DNA from: Propionibacteriaceae bacterium UBA6122 | GTDB taxonomy: Bacteria > Actinomycetota > Actinomycetes > Propionibacteriales > Propionibacteriaceae | Direction: 5' to 3' | Assembly (NCBI GenBank): GCA_002428365.1 | Contig: DIVW01000022.1 | Location: forward strand, 17,720 to 45,271 | DNA: 27,552 bases | Part shown: one piece after another, positions 11,001-17,467 of the stretch | How the letters are laid out: every line of letters starts with the position of its first letter | How positions within the stretch are numbered: position 1 is the stretch's first letter | The notes under the pieces: model-generated | Seen by the model: the letters and a program-made list of their open reading frames with translations, nothing else | What the model was told of the DNA's origin: nothing | Database searches by the model: none | Translations under genes and position numbers: made by a program

Positions 11001-11420
11001 AGCCCTCGGCGCGGCGGTCACCGACACCGATGATCCTGCCGCCTTCTTCGTCCAACCAACCTTCATTGGCTGGCCGGGCACTTGGGCATTGGTACGTCCC
11101 GACCCCAGGCCGCTCACTTGCTGCGCGCCGGATGAGTTGGGCCACTTCGGGGCACGTGGGCGGGCCGGATTGACCTTCTTGGTTGACCGAGCCTTGGCAT
11201 TAACCTCGCTCACCGGAATCGGCTTCAGTTCTTCTGGAGTTGGAAACCCAGACGGGAATGGCGCCGGAGGTGGTGTTGGTCGCGCCGCGGCAGGAGTGAG
11301 TCCGGATCCGAGTATCGCGATGCTCACCGTCCCGGCCACTACCCCGAACAGGCGAGACCGCCAGTGAGGCATGGCTCCGCTGTTGGAGTTCCTGGACCGA
11401 CTGAAACCCAAACCGATCAT
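5067..11420 (-). CDS. Secreted RHS/YD-repeat polymorphic toxin
   Basis: Predicted 2117-residue protein. An N-terminal basic stretch and hydrophobic segment (about residues 17-46, ending TPAAA) act as signal peptide or anchor, followed by a proline-rich linker. Around 260-450 is a region typical of the N-terminal part of large RHS proteins (SWSYPLSVPPVAGGLEPPLEIGY). Many YD repeats (YDxxGRxxxxxDxxGN type) run from about 1000 to 1770. The RHS-associated core ends the shell at about 1787-1838 (HIGARDYDTNLNRFITTDPL, then NPTTKSDPTGM). The last 279 residues are the variable toxin region. The open frame extends to 11573, but that would overlap the upstream gene by 134 nt. The ATG at 11420 lies 19 nt after the upstream stop with AAAGG before it and is preferred; a GTG at 11429 is possible. 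No secretion machinery is in the window. Expected role: contact- or secretion-dependent killing of competitors. Confidence 0.92.
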   Translation of the reverse strand: MIGLGFSRSRNSNSGAMPHWRSRLFGVVAGTVSIAILGSGLTPAAARPTPPPAPFPSGFPTPEELKPIPVSEVNAKARSTKKVNPARPRAPKWPNSSGAQQVSGLGSGRTNAQVPGQPMKVGWTKKAAGSSVSVTAAPRAAVDKAVGLGAAWTVSGEPGASVSVEVDYSEFASAGGAGWGSRLQLVSLPACAITTPDAAECRTQTPLESTNDVAAKTVSTQAVSLGATGVVALAAAAATTSASGDFTATSLSSASSWVSGASDGAFSWSYPLSVPPVAGGLEPPLEIGYTSNVANGRVSSTNNQPSWLGEGFDLASSFIERTYASCADESGKSGTNNPTKTGDLCWGSDAEKTTSQTWDNASLSMSGHSGELVRVSSASSQWRLKVDDGTRVEKIGTAGSAGEQWKVTTQDGVQYFFGKATVGSITTNSVWQVPVAGNNSGEPGYTAGSFSSSFKTVPWRWNLDSVVSPTGDSMTYAYVTETNKYKKNLTTVTSYDRGGYLSQIYYGTRANSESTTAPGKVSFTVAERCFNDANLSNCESATPTSATAYHWPDVPTDAICTGTTCTSTQISPTFFSRKRLAKVDTFIAGTNVDRWAFTASYPDPADASPITLWLASIQHSGVSGTAISLPAVTLTPTMLANRFTNLAAGTALTRPRLGVITTESGGQINASYSVPDDCSASALPSPQSNTKSCFPAYYSEGGGTPTLQWFKQWLLSNVVEYDKAQTVDQNGTSVASVAAAKRTTYLYSDGAAWRYDDTSITPAKYRTWSIWRGYRTVTTVVGEPNRANEPQLVSKETFFQGMNGDRAGTSGGTKTVTVVDSTGQTWADDVWLNGFVRESQALTAIGGTEISGEINDPELSASTANDGHYQAKIVGTKETRTREAVSSGVRRTRTTTLTRDSTYWLPTSTETTGDQGVAGDDTCTRNSYAPANTGSWIVGKVAEVSIMPGLCTGSADPATAISYTRHYYDSSDNLSATPSKGLETRTDALTGSTSRVWTTTSRSTYDQHGRASSATDAKGNTTTTSYTPATGSPVTAMSVTSPDPDGAGALAAQTATTIIDKRWGTPTKVVQAGGQTTQSSLDALGRVTSVWLPGRDSTASASAKYTYTINVGGVSSVKTESLKADGTTYVPSYAIYDSFLRSRQVQTPSMDGTASRVIVDQRYDSRGLTTDSPTYIGTGTASATLVQPSSAASIPIETATLYDAAARPVASILYSYGFEKWRTSTSYTGDTVSVTPPAGGTPTTTTTDVFGRTTAITQHLGTTIGGSTPTSTTTYSYNTAGNLTTVVDPKGNNWSYTYDLQGNRLTVADPDKGTSTSTYDLLGNVLTSSDSRGKGTAATYDNLNRVTKTTDLQGNTLTTAAYDTVKVGLPTSTTRWVGSSQITDTIGSYDSAGRVTSETLTVPTVSGLIPSQLAGSYTTTTSYNPDGSVKTVGLPATGSVPAESLAYKYTSQNLPYSLFGTNTGGSYGYVYLTAYTQLGELAHLSYGSTSHYQDQYFYYEVATRRFNQYTTRTQSGVLEQGTINYDNAGNVAKSVAQPNGSAADTQCYQYDYQQQLTEAWTPSSGDCTATPTQAGLGGPAPYWTSWTTDKIGNTSQRVDRTVSTTATTNFAYSSTQPHFITATSGTDGAKAYTPDSAGNTTSRPNGAATQTLTWNDEGKLDSISSGGTAQQTNIYDTGGNRILRDEQGRTTLYVAGSEVTFDKATSAVAATRYYSFQGRTVAMRTGATNATVTTLLADAQNTTHLQTNVVADTTTTSWQGPYGVTRNTATAWAGEKGFVGGTNDATAGLVHIGARDYDTNLNRFITTDPLLNQANPLNYNPYTYADNNPTTKSDPTGMMAMNFRSDAGGSGTSKGHGRSSSVHKSPQLTWWARGHLTVMQHTTPVPAGPMPTRMGDAKDFAVGGALSLANGLGHAVALDIRVQVWIWGGPSTWGASNKYADAVDSWTNDAVSATAAHTGADLDTYAARLGEYATMALPSLGGIKGLNTAAKVSKTVSGATKSAAIDADTAKLISHLDQAVSDFNAGVIPASQKELANLANPRVSAATRGTLIDRQAKAYIDGDSSLSHLMTTPAGHYGPDVLGSASGRWWDFTTQAQWPAHMDRYADLGSGIGLLHG
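5070..5906 (-). other. Variable C-terminal toxin region of the RHS protein
   Basis: These 279 codons follow the RHS core boundary motif DPTGM. The first half contains a glycine-rich helix-forming stretch (GGALSLANGLGHAVAL) and an alanine-rich linker. The last 70 residues hold the probable catalytic domain: RGTLIDRQAKAYI, then YGPDVL (PD at residues 2079-2080), then WWDFTTQAQWPAHMDRY (D2091, H2101, Y2105). A PD followed about ten residues later by a D-hydrophobic-T strand resembles restriction-endonuclease-fold (PD-(D/E)XK) toxins, although the usual K is replaced by T. That points to a nuclease, as an inference only. I cannot assign it to a named toxin family. Confidence 0.6.
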
Positions 11421-11439
11421 CTTCTTCACAGCCTTTCGG

Positions 11440-13653
11440 TTACGGGGTCGGAGCTTGAACTGCCAGGTCGGCAACACTCGTGCTGCTCGCACTGAGACCA
11501 GTGACGTACCACACCCACACCCGGAAGGAGTATTGGGTGGTGCCGCCCCCGCGCGGGTCGGGCTCTGGCCCACTAAGGGGTTTCGTGCTCAAAGTTTCTC
11601 GAGTGGCCGACGAGGTCTTGCAGGAGGTGAGTGGGTCGCTTCTGACTATGGCCGCATCCTCAATCGACTGGTCCGCCAAGCACCACATTTCGATTTGGTC
11701 TGTGGACTGACCAGCTGGCAGATCAAGCCAAGCCTCAGCACTCCAAACGGAATTGTGTGGAAGGTCGGCCTGTATGCCGGGAGACCAGGTGGGTTTGATC
11801 GGTTCGGTTGCGGCCACCCTGAGCCGCTTCGCCATGCTGGTTGCTGTGGAGGTCATGCCGTAAGCGGTGTTCACCAGGTAGGCGCGCACCTGGTAGGCCT
11901 TACCCGACTGAAGCGTGGTTGGCACTTGCGCGGACGCCAGCTGACCTGCGGCTGTTAGCCCCGAATCGAAGGATCCCCCTACCCGCACACCGCTTTCATC
12001 CAATACTTCGAATCGCGCAAGGTAGCAGGGCGCCGAAGTCGGGCACTGATCCACCGCACCTGCAGGCACGGTCGTACGGAAGGTGGGGCGAACTCCGCTG
12101 GTGTACATGTCGGGGTATGCGTCAGAGGCAAAGAGAAGCGGGTTGGACGCATCCGGCGCGAAGTCCACACTCGCCGGTGCGGCCGGCGGCACGGCGTATT
12201 CGAACTTGAGGAATGGGCGTGATGAGCCGCCCGTAGCCCAGGTGTTGTTGTACTCCCGCCAGTTCATCTTTTCTGTGAGGTTATCGCCCTTCATCCCGAT
12301 GGTCAGCTGGCCAGCGAAACTCCGGCCGTCGAAGATCTGGTGAAACTGGGAGGTGAGGTCCCACATCACATCTTTTTTGGCGGAGCAGTAGGTAGGAGAG
12401 GCGCCTGCGCCGTAGTTATTCTTTGCGGGGTTTGCGTAAAAATCTGGTCGCTGAGACCACTGGGTCGCATTGTCCGCGTATGCCCCAGTGACGCCCGCGA
12501 TTATGGGGTAGCCGTAAGAGGCGTTGTCGCATGGGGAGTGCTGCGGCGAGTATGAATTGGTGTGGTAAAAATAGGCGTGCCGAACATAGATCCCTTGAAA
12601 AGCCACCATGTTGAACCGGTAAAACACCCGTGACTCGTAGTAGCTGCCGCAATCACTGGTAGACCACCCGTTGTAGCCAACGCGCGCCTTGTCGCCGGTG
12701 TACAGGCCATCGTGGGTATTCGACGTTGCAGAGAAGCAGTTGTTGGAGACGAGACGCTTGAAGTAGTTCGTCTCGTAAGGCTTGATTGATGGGTCGATCA
12801 CCACCGGGAAGACCGTTCCCGGGTCATCCAGCAGCGACACGTCGGGGGACACATCCAGCCGGGATCCCGTGACCTTCATGGTCATCTTTCGTTGTTCGGC
12901 CGAAGCCGCCGGAGCAACCCGGCCCTTGGCGGAGGTGGCCGCCAGGTTTCCTGTCGAATCCCACATGGCTCCCGCCGACACGTGGACCCGACGGGCGCCA
13001 TTTGCGCCAGTGAATGCGGTCTCAGCAGCGTTGATGGCCTCAGAGCCCGACACCCCGCTCTTGGAAAGCCCAAATGAAAGCTTGCGGACTGCGGGATTGG
13101 CTGCCGCCGATCGCGACTTCACCACTACGAATGTCGAAATGGACTCGGGGGTTGCCCGCGCGACTACATCCACACCGGGGTACACCTCCCGATAAGTGGC
13201 GGTGTCGCCCTCAACGACGGGCGCAGGTAGATCCACCGGAAGACGTAGACCGACGGAGGTACCGTCAACGCTCAGGCCAACCAGGTCTCCTGAGCCGCCG
13301 GCTGACACCGTCATCGGCCAACTAGCCGCAACCGGGTGAAGTTGACCGTCGGCGCCGACAGTGAGCGAAGCGTCCGGTTCTCGCCAGCCGCCCTTCCCGT
13401 CGGCTACTCGCGATACGGCAGCTGATACTTCCGCCGTTAGTAGCCCAGTCTCCGGGTCTGCTGTCACCAACGTGTGTTCATCTGTCAATGCGGACGCGAC
13501 AACTGGGTGGCCCGAGGAACGTGCCTCAGCTAGGGCGCCGGCTCCATCAAGTCGGCGATCAGTCGGCGCGGCATTCGCACTAGAAGGCCAGGCGCCAACC
13601 TGGCTGATCAGGGCCAAGGCACTTAGTAACGCAATTGAACGAGAAAGCCTCAT
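11440..13653 (-). CDS. Secreted DNRLRE-like protein, partner of the RHS toxin
   Basis: Predicted 737-residue exported protein. The signal peptide is clear: MRLSRS, a hydrophobic core, and a likely cleavage site after SANA (residue 28). Residues about 40-290 form a beta-rich region (YPGVDVVARATPE, FPVVIDPSI). Residues about 290-487 resemble DNRLRE domains, which I recall near RHS genes in actinobacteria (NYFKRLVSNNCFSATSN, ESRVFYRFN). Several cysteines fit an extracytoplasmic location. The rest is beta-sandwich-like. The ATG at 13653 is chosen because AAGGG lies 5 nt upstream and the signal peptide begins there; a longer frame to 13743 would run past the promoter. Its stop is 19 nt before the RHS start, so the two are co-transcribed. 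The exact role is unknown; surface display or presentation of the RHS shell is plausible. Confidence 0.8.
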   Translation of the reverse strand: MRLSRSIALLSALALISQVGAWPSSANAAPTDRRLDGAGALAEARSSGHPVVASALTDEHTLVTADPETGLLTAEVSAAVSRVADGKGGWREPDASLTVGADGQLHPVAASWPMTVSAGGSGDLVGLSVDGTSVGLRLPVDLPAPVVEGDTATYREVYPGVDVVARATPESISTFVVVKSRSAAANPAVRKLSFGLSKSGVSGSEAINAAETAFTGANGARRVHVSAGAMWDSTGNLAATSAKGRVAPAASAEQRKMTMKVTGSRLDVSPDVSLLDDPGTVFPVVIDPSIKPYETNYFKRLVSNNCFSATSNTHDGLYTGDKARVGYNGWSTSDCGSYYESRVFYRFNMVAFQGIYVRHAYFYHTNSYSPQHSPCDNASYGYPIIAGVTGAYADNATQWSQRPDFYANPAKNNYGAGASPTYCSAKKDVMWDLTSQFHQIFDGRSFAGQLTIGMKGDNLTEKMNWREYNNTWATGGSSRPFLKFEYAVPPAAPASVDFAPDASNPLLFASDAYPDMYTSGVRPTFRTTVPAGAVDQCPTSAPCYLARFEVLDESGVRVGGSFDSGLTAAGQLASAQVPTTLQSGKAYQVRAYLVNTAYGMTSTATSMAKRLRVAATEPIKPTWSPGIQADLPHNSVWSAEAWLDLPAGQSTDQIEMWCLADQSIEDAAIVRSDPLTSCKTSSATRETLSTKPLSGPEPDPRGGGTTQYSFRVWVWYVTGLSASSTSVADLAVQAPTP

Positions 13654-13721
13654 CACGGCCCTTCTGAGAACAACCGACCGAAAGCGTGATGGTCGGAAGA
13701 GGGTGGTCTCGGTACGCGTGA

Positions 13722-13750
13722 AATATAGCGGTGGTGTCGGCACGCCGCAA
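13722..13750 (-). promoter_or_regulatory. Probable promoter of the RHS toxin operon
   Basis: On the minus strand TTGCGG (-35) and TATATT (-10) are separated by exactly 17 nt, a near-consensus vegetative sigma factor promoter. It lies about 70 nt before the ATG at 13653, leaving a leader with an AAGGG ribosome binding site. Confidence 0.6.
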
Positions 13751-14125
13751 GCTCCATTTGATTGGCAATGGGCGGGGATCGGTTGCGGCTAATGGCGACA
13801 GCGGAGTGTGGCGAATCATCGCGACCAACTTTGGACACGCCAAACTGTCGCTTATCGACACACGCCTTTCCTCGCGCTCCATTTGCGCGGCCAACACCGG
13901 CCTATGTATTGAGAGCCTCGGCGACGCAACCGAGGGCAGCGTACAGCGTTCACGGCGGGCATTCAATGGGGTGGGCAGAAGGTGGGACGGGCGGGTGCAT
14001 TGACGTCCCATTGAGTTGTTCGCAGGCCAGCTGGCGTTCACCTGAAGATAACCCCTAGCTCATGTCTTATGTTGTGGCCGGAAGCTGGCGCTTGCCTGGT
14101 GTAAGGCGCAGCCAGCAACTGTTGC
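13751..14125. other. Intergenic region between divergent units
   Basis: No gene is supported here; the short frames lack ribosome binding sites and recognisable content. It separates the minus-strand toxin operon from the plus-strand membrane-protein gene. The only structure seen is a small inverted repeat at 13846-13860 (TGTCG, 5-nt spacer, CGACA), which might bind a regulator. Confidence 0.5.
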
Positions 14126-14131
14126 TAACCT
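14126..14131 (+). promoter_or_regulatory. Leaderless -10 element (TAACCT) of the membrane-protein gene
   Basis: TAACCT ends 6 nt before the GTG at 14138, the spacing expected if transcription begins at the start codon. There is no ribosome binding site before that GTG and no convincing -35. Confidence 0.45.
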
Positions 14132-14137
14132 GACCCG

Positions 14138-15331
14138 GTGGGTGAGCGGCGCGGGCCATTATCGGGTTTCGATGGGCTGTGGGGACGGTCCGTGCCATCG
14201 CTGGCTTGGCGATGGACGCTGCCGCTGCTGGCGCTCTACCTCGGTGTCGTCCTGTCCCGCTATCCGATTCTGGTGGCATCGCCTCGATTGTGGGCCGAAG
14301 AGGGCAGCAAGTACTTCCAGGCCGCCTACAACACCGGCTTTTCTGCAGTGCTTTCGGTTGGTCAGGGCTACTACTCAGTGGTGCCGAGCCTGGCCACTTG
14401 GCTGGCCACCCTGGTGGCGCTGAGTTACGCACCAGTGGTCACCTTGGTGATTTCGGCGCTGCTGCAAACGGCGCCCGCGCTGCTAGTGCTTCGTTCTCGG
14501 TCGGCCGTCCTGCCACTGTGGGGCCGCATGGTCATCTTGGGCGCCTTGGTCTTCAGTCCGCAGGCGGTGGGGGAGATTTGGCTGAACACCGTCAACTCCC
14601 AGGTGTTCTTGGCGGTAGCGGCCTTTCTTGTCCTGCTTGAGCCGAAACTGCGGCCTGCCCATTTGGGCTGGTTGGCTCTGGCGGTCTTCACTGCTCCGAC
14701 CGCGGTGTTTCTGGGGCCGCTGTTTGGACTGAGAGCGCTGCGACAGCGATCCCGCGATGCTTGGATTGGCTTTGGCGTGGTGGCCCTGGCCGGACTGGTC
14801 GACGTGTTGGCCCTGGTTGGCCGTCCACCCAGCGGCGATGGGGTCGGCATCGGCGCCACTTTGGCGGCCTGGCTGCGCACGATCGTAGCCGAGGGGTTCG
14901 TCGCCGGGGTGCCTGAGACGGCGCAAGCGGTCATTGGAGTGGCGGTGTTGGCGGTGTTGACCGGGATCTTCGTTGCCAGCGCCGACACGGGGGCATGGGT
15001 GTTGGCTTTAGGCGCTGGAGTTGTGTCGGTGTTGAACGCCGAGTTCGCCTTGATGGGAAAGGTCGCTGATCGATACGCCTTCGCGCCGGTGTTGATGGTG
15101 GTCATTGCGCTGGTAGTCGCAGCTGGCAGCGCCCGGGTGTGGACTCGGGTGCCGGTTGCTGCGGTCCTAGTGACGGTGTTGTTCGGCGGGATCCTCGGCT
15201 ACGCTGCCCAATCGCCTTCAGTCGATTCGCGTTGGCCATCTTGGCGTGACCAGGTGGAGTCTGGTGCTACCGAGATCCGACTGTGGCCAAACCGAAGCAT
15301 CTTCGTCGTTCACTTGCGGCCAAGGTCCTAA
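14138..15331 (+). CDS. Polytopic membrane protein, GT-C-like
   Basis: Predicted 397-residue integral membrane protein with about ten hydrophobic helices. After the first helix it has LWAEEGSKYFQAAYN (acidic pair at residues 54-55) and then GQGYYSVVPSLATWLA. This matches the IWADDAGF / GYLHLLPR arrangement of the protein encoded at 316-1650, so they belong to one family; the acidic loop is typical of GT-C type sugar transferases. The GTG start at 14138 has no ribosome binding site but lies 6 nt after a TAACCT -10, so the mRNA may be leaderless. Its stop codon TAA forms part of the -10 of menB. Exact function unknown; surface-glycan assembly is likely from the paralogue's neighbourhood. Confidence 0.7.
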   Translation: MGERRGPLSGFDGLWGRSVPSLAWRWTLPLLALYLGVVLSRYPILVASPRLWAEEGSKYFQAAYNTGFSAVLSVGQGYYSVVPSLATWLATLVALSYAPVVTLVISALLQTAPALLVLRSRSAVLPLWGRMVILGALVFSPQAVGEIWLNTVNSQVFLAVAAFLVLLEPKLRPAHLGWLALAVFTAPTAVFLGPLFGLRALRQRSRDAWIGFGVVALAGLVDVLALVGRPPSGDGVGIGATLAAWLRTIVAEGFVAGVPETAQAVIGVAVLAVLTGIFVASADTGAWVLALGAGVVSVLNAEFALMGKVADRYAFAPVLMVVIALVVAAGSARVWTRVPVAAVLVTVLFGGILGYAAQSPSVDSRWPSWRDQVESGATEIRLWPNRSIFVVHLRPRS

Positions 15332-15334
15332 TCT
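15329..15334 (+). promoter_or_regulatory. Leaderless -10 element (TAATCT) of menB
   Basis: TAATCT lies 6 nt before the menB ATG, and its first three bases are the stop codon of the preceding gene. No ribosome binding site is present. No clear -35 at 16-18 nt. Confidence 0.5.
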
Positions 15335-15340
15335 GAGCCC

Positions 15341-16249
15341 ATGGACAATCCGTGGCAGCCCGAGCTCTGGGAACCGGTTGAAGGCTTCGAGTTCACCGAC
15401 ATCACCTATCACCGGGCCAAGGACGTACCGGCGGTGCGGATCGCGTTCAACCGGCCTGAGGTGCGCAACGCGTTCCGTCCGCACACCGTGGACGAGCTGT
15501 ACACCGCCTTGGATCACGCCCGAATGAGCTCCGATGTGGGTTGCGTGTTGATCACCGGTAACGGCCCGTCGGTCAAGGACGGCGGTTGGGCGTTCTGTTC
15601 CGGCGGCGACCAGCGAATCCGAGGCCGCTCGGGCTACCAGTACGCCGAGGGCGATACCGCCGAGACTGTGGACGCCAACCGCGCGGCTGCCGAAGGCGGA
15701 CGGCTGCACATTCTGGAGGTGCAGCGGCTGATTCGGTTCATGCCGAAGGTGGTGATCGCCCTGGTGAACGGCTGGGCCGCCGGCGGTGGGCATTCACTCC
15801 ATGTGGTTTGCGATCTCAGCATTGCCTCGGCCGAGCAGGCCAAGTTCAAGCAGACCGACGCTGATGTCGGCTCCTTTGATGCTGGCTTCGGCTCGGCCTA
15901 TCTGGCCCGGCAGGTGGGCCAAAAGGTGGCTCGGGAGATCTTCTTCCTCGGCGATACCTATGACGCCCAGCGCGCCTACGAAATGGGTGCGGTGAACGCC
16001 GTCGTCCCGCATGCCGACCTGGAAACCGTTGGCCTGGAGTGGGCGGCCAAGGTCTGCGCCAAGAGCCCGACCGCGCAGCGGATGCTGAAGTTCGCCTTCA
16101 ATGCCATCGATGACGGTCTGATCGGCCAGCAGGTGTTTGCTGGCGAGACGACTCGGCTGGCCTACATGACCGATGAAGCTGTTGAGGGCCGCGATTCGTT
16201 CTTGGAGAAGCGCCCACCGAACTGGTCGAAGTTCCCCTACTACTACTGA
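15341..16249 (+). CDS. menB: 1,4-dihydroxy-2-naphthoyl-CoA synthase
   Basis: Predicted 302-residue crotonase-fold enzyme that closes the ring of o-succinylbenzoyl-CoA to 1,4-dihydroxy-2-naphthoyl-CoA in menaquinone biosynthesis. The oxyanion-hole segments are clear: FCSGGDQRIRGRSGYQYAEG (residues 86-104) and NGWAAGGGHSLHVVCD (143-158). The catalytic Asp loop SFDAGFGSAYLAR spans 178-190. Length and the family-typical ending W-S-K-F-P-Y-Y-Y are normal, so the protein is complete. The ATG at 15341 is preceded at 6 nt by a -10 and not by a ribosome binding site. The last 21 nt of the gene plus the next few bases are repeated 1.24 kb downstream at 17468-17497, marking an insertion right behind menB. 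No other men genes are in the window. Confidence 0.96.
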   Translation: MDNPWQPELWEPVEGFEFTDITYHRAKDVPAVRIAFNRPEVRNAFRPHTVDELYTALDHARMSSDVGCVLITGNGPSVKDGGWAFCSGGDQRIRGRSGYQYAEGDTAETVDANRAAAEGGRLHILEVQRLIRFMPKVVIALVNGWAAGGGHSLHVVCDLSIASAEQAKFKQTDADVGSFDAGFGSAYLARQVGQKVAREIFFLGDTYDAQRAYEMGAVNAVVPHADLETVGLEWAAKVCAKSPTAQRMLKFAFNAIDDGLIGQQVFAGETTRLAYMTDEAVEGRDSFLEKRPPNWSKFPYYY

Positions 16250-16255
16250 AGTTCG
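16229..16255 (+). repeat. Left direct repeat at the menB 3' end (att-like)
   Basis: This 27-bp stretch (AAGTTCCCC, TAC x3, TGAAGTTCG) covers the last codons and stop of menB. It recurs at 17468-17497 with one more TAC. Weaker similarity continues on both sides (ACCGAACTGG versus ACTGAGCTGG before; cgt a few bases after). The pair brackets the RHH and 258-residue genes. Confidence 0.9.
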
Positions 16256-16298
16256 CGACGTCCACACTGGCCAGAGTCAGCTTCGGGGTGCGAACCCA

Positions 16299-16322
16299 GG
16301 TACCCGGTGGTACCGTGGTACC
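16299..16322 (+). promoter_or_regulatory. Triple GGTACC cluster, operator-like
   Basis: Three copies of the palindrome GGTACC begin at 16299, 16309 and 16317. They lie 39-62 nt before the ATG of the RHH gene. Ribbon-helix-helix regulators typically bind short palindromic repeats in their own promoters, so this could be the autoregulatory operator. TACCGT at 16311-16316 could be the -10, with no good -35. Confidence 0.4.
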
Positions 16323-16360
16323 CGAGTGGACCCGCATCGACCCGAAAGAGCACTCCTGCA

Positions 16361-16621
16361 ATGGCTACTGCAACCGCACCGATCAAGGTCGACGCCGCAA
16401 CCGATGAACGCGTCTCGCATGCAGCCCACTTCCTGTCGCGCTCGAAAAAGGACATTGTCGATGCCGCCGTGCGGGAGTACATCGACGCGCATCGCGATGA
16501 GATCAACGCTGGCATCAGGGCCGCGCTGAGTCAGCTCAACGGCACTGACGGCGCCGCTGTCTCGATGATGACTGGTATGAGCGCCGAGGAACTGGACGAC
16601 CTCGGCGGTCTGCCGAAGTAG
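16361..16621 (+). CDS. Ribbon-helix-helix DNA-binding protein, antitoxin-like
   Basis: Predicted 86-residue protein. Residues 7-45 (IKVDAATDERVSHAAHFLS, then KKDIVDAAVREYIDAH) fit a ribbon-helix-helix fold: a short strand followed by two helices. The C-terminal tail is acidic and ends SAEELDDLGGLPK, as in antitoxins whose tail binds a partner. The ATG at 16361 is preferred over an upstream GTG at 16307 because the RHH strand begins right after it and the GGTACC cluster would otherwise be coding; a weak AAAGAG lies 10 nt upstream. It is the first gene of the cassette behind menB. Role inferred: transcriptional autoregulator or antitoxin for the next gene; no classical toxin fold is recognisable beside it. 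Confidence 0.7.
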   Translation: MATATAPIKVDAATDERVSHAAHFLSRSKKDIVDAAVREYIDAHRDEINAGIRAALSQLNGTDGAAVSMMTGMSAEELDDLGGLPK

Positions 16622-16637
16622 CCGCTACCTGGCTGGA

Positions 16638-16665
16638 CTGACTCGTCAGACCCGGCCGCTAGGTT
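16638..16665 (+). promoter_or_regulatory. Possible leaderless promoter of the 258-residue gene
   Basis: CTGACT (-35-like) and TAGGTT (-10) are 16 nt apart, and TAGGTT ends 6 nt before the ATG at 16672. No ribosome binding site precedes that ATG, so the gene may be transcribed separately from the RHH gene. Confidence 0.4.
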
Positions 16666-16671
16666 CGCCGC

Positions 16672-17448
16672 ATGGCTTCAGACCCGATCGGCGTGCGCCC
16701 GACCAAGCGCTGCCTAGGTGACCTGGGAGTCGGCCCGCCGGATCTCGGTATGCCACTGAATGAGATCGCCGATACCGTCGTCGCGAGTGCCCAATCCCTG
16801 CCGGAGCAGCTTGATGCTGGCGGAGCGGAGCGTGTTGTCTCACTCACAGACCGCTTGTGGTTCAAGGTGAAGACTGCCGACCGCCGGGCGGTGGTTACCG
16901 AGCTGCGCGCCGCCGAAATCGCCGAGTGGATTTCGCCCGCCCAAGGCGGTTGGTGGATCGGTGCCGCAGGTCGTCGACAAAACGACAGCCCGCAACGCGA
17001 CTTCTACGCCGTACTGCAGCGCGAATGCACCATCGGCAAGACCGTATCTACCAACCACCTCCTGCCGGTTGATTGGGACTGGAAGCGCCTTGAAGCGGAG
17101 CAGGCCGTTGCTTGGCGTCGTGAGATGAAACGCATGGTCATCGGGATGATCGCCTCGTCGATCAGAAGCGGGGATTTGGCGGTCGCCGAGTTTCGAAAGC
17201 ACCGAATCAAGGCACTGGTTCGGGCGGAGAACGGTCACGAGACCTACCTCGCAATTGTCGCGGAGGGTGTGCCCGACCCTCAGTTGTTTGCCCTTCTGCT
17301 GGACTGCGTACCCGGGGTTGAAGCTGGCGACTGGCAGCCGGAGCCGTCAGGGTTGGCGGAGATGGACCCCGCCTCGGGGGAGATCATCTGGTCGACGCTT
17401 TTACCTGCAGAGGCAGCTGTCGCGATCCTTGAGTCCGCCCACGAGTGA
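16672..17448 (+). CDS. Unknown 258-residue protein of the menB cassette
   Basis: I do not recognise this protein. It is predicted soluble, with no signal peptide or membrane segment. It is rich in W, R and E in its middle (RLWFKVKTADRRAVVTELR; AEWISPAQGGWWIGAAGRRQ; VDWDWKRLEAEQAVAWRREMKRMV), followed by a helical region and an acidic C-terminal part (EPSGLAEMDPASGEIIWSTLL). No catalytic motif stands out. It starts 50 nt after the RHH stop codon, with its own -10 at 6 nt from the ATG. Codon usage and third-position GC look like its neighbours, and the frame is clearly coding. Because it follows an antitoxin-like RHH gene inside an insertion it could be a new toxin or effector, but nothing in the sequence proves that. 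Confidence 0.75.
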   Translation: MASDPIGVRPTKRCLGDLGVGPPDLGMPLNEIADTVVASAQSLPEQLDAGGAERVVSLTDRLWFKVKTADRRAVVTELRAAEIAEWISPAQGGWWIGAAGRRQNDSPQRDFYAVLQRECTIGKTVSTNHLLPVDWDWKRLEAEQAVAWRREMKRMVIGMIASSIRSGDLAVAEFRKHRIKALVRAENGHETYLAIVAEGVPDPQLFALLLDCVPGVEAGDWQPEPSGLAEMDPASGEIIWSTLLPAEAAVAILESAHE

Positions 17449-17467
17449 TTCACTGAGCTGGCCCGCC

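Larger units (their letters stand above)
16256..17467 (+). mobile_element. Candidate inserted cassette behind menB
   Basis: The 1.2 kb between the two copies of the menB 3' end contains only the ribbon-helix-helix gene and the 258-residue gene, both on the plus strand. This is the arrangement left when an element integrates at the 3' end of a gene and brings its own copy of that end. No integrase, transposase or inverted terminal repeats are visible inside, so it would be a non-autonomous cassette or a remnant. A local duplication followed by divergence is the alternative. Confidence 0.5.

Noticed and set aside
11421..11573. N-terminal extension of the RHS protein to 11573
   Set aside because: It would overlap the upstream coding region by 134 nt and has no export signal; the ATG at 11420 lies before the hydrophobic segment.
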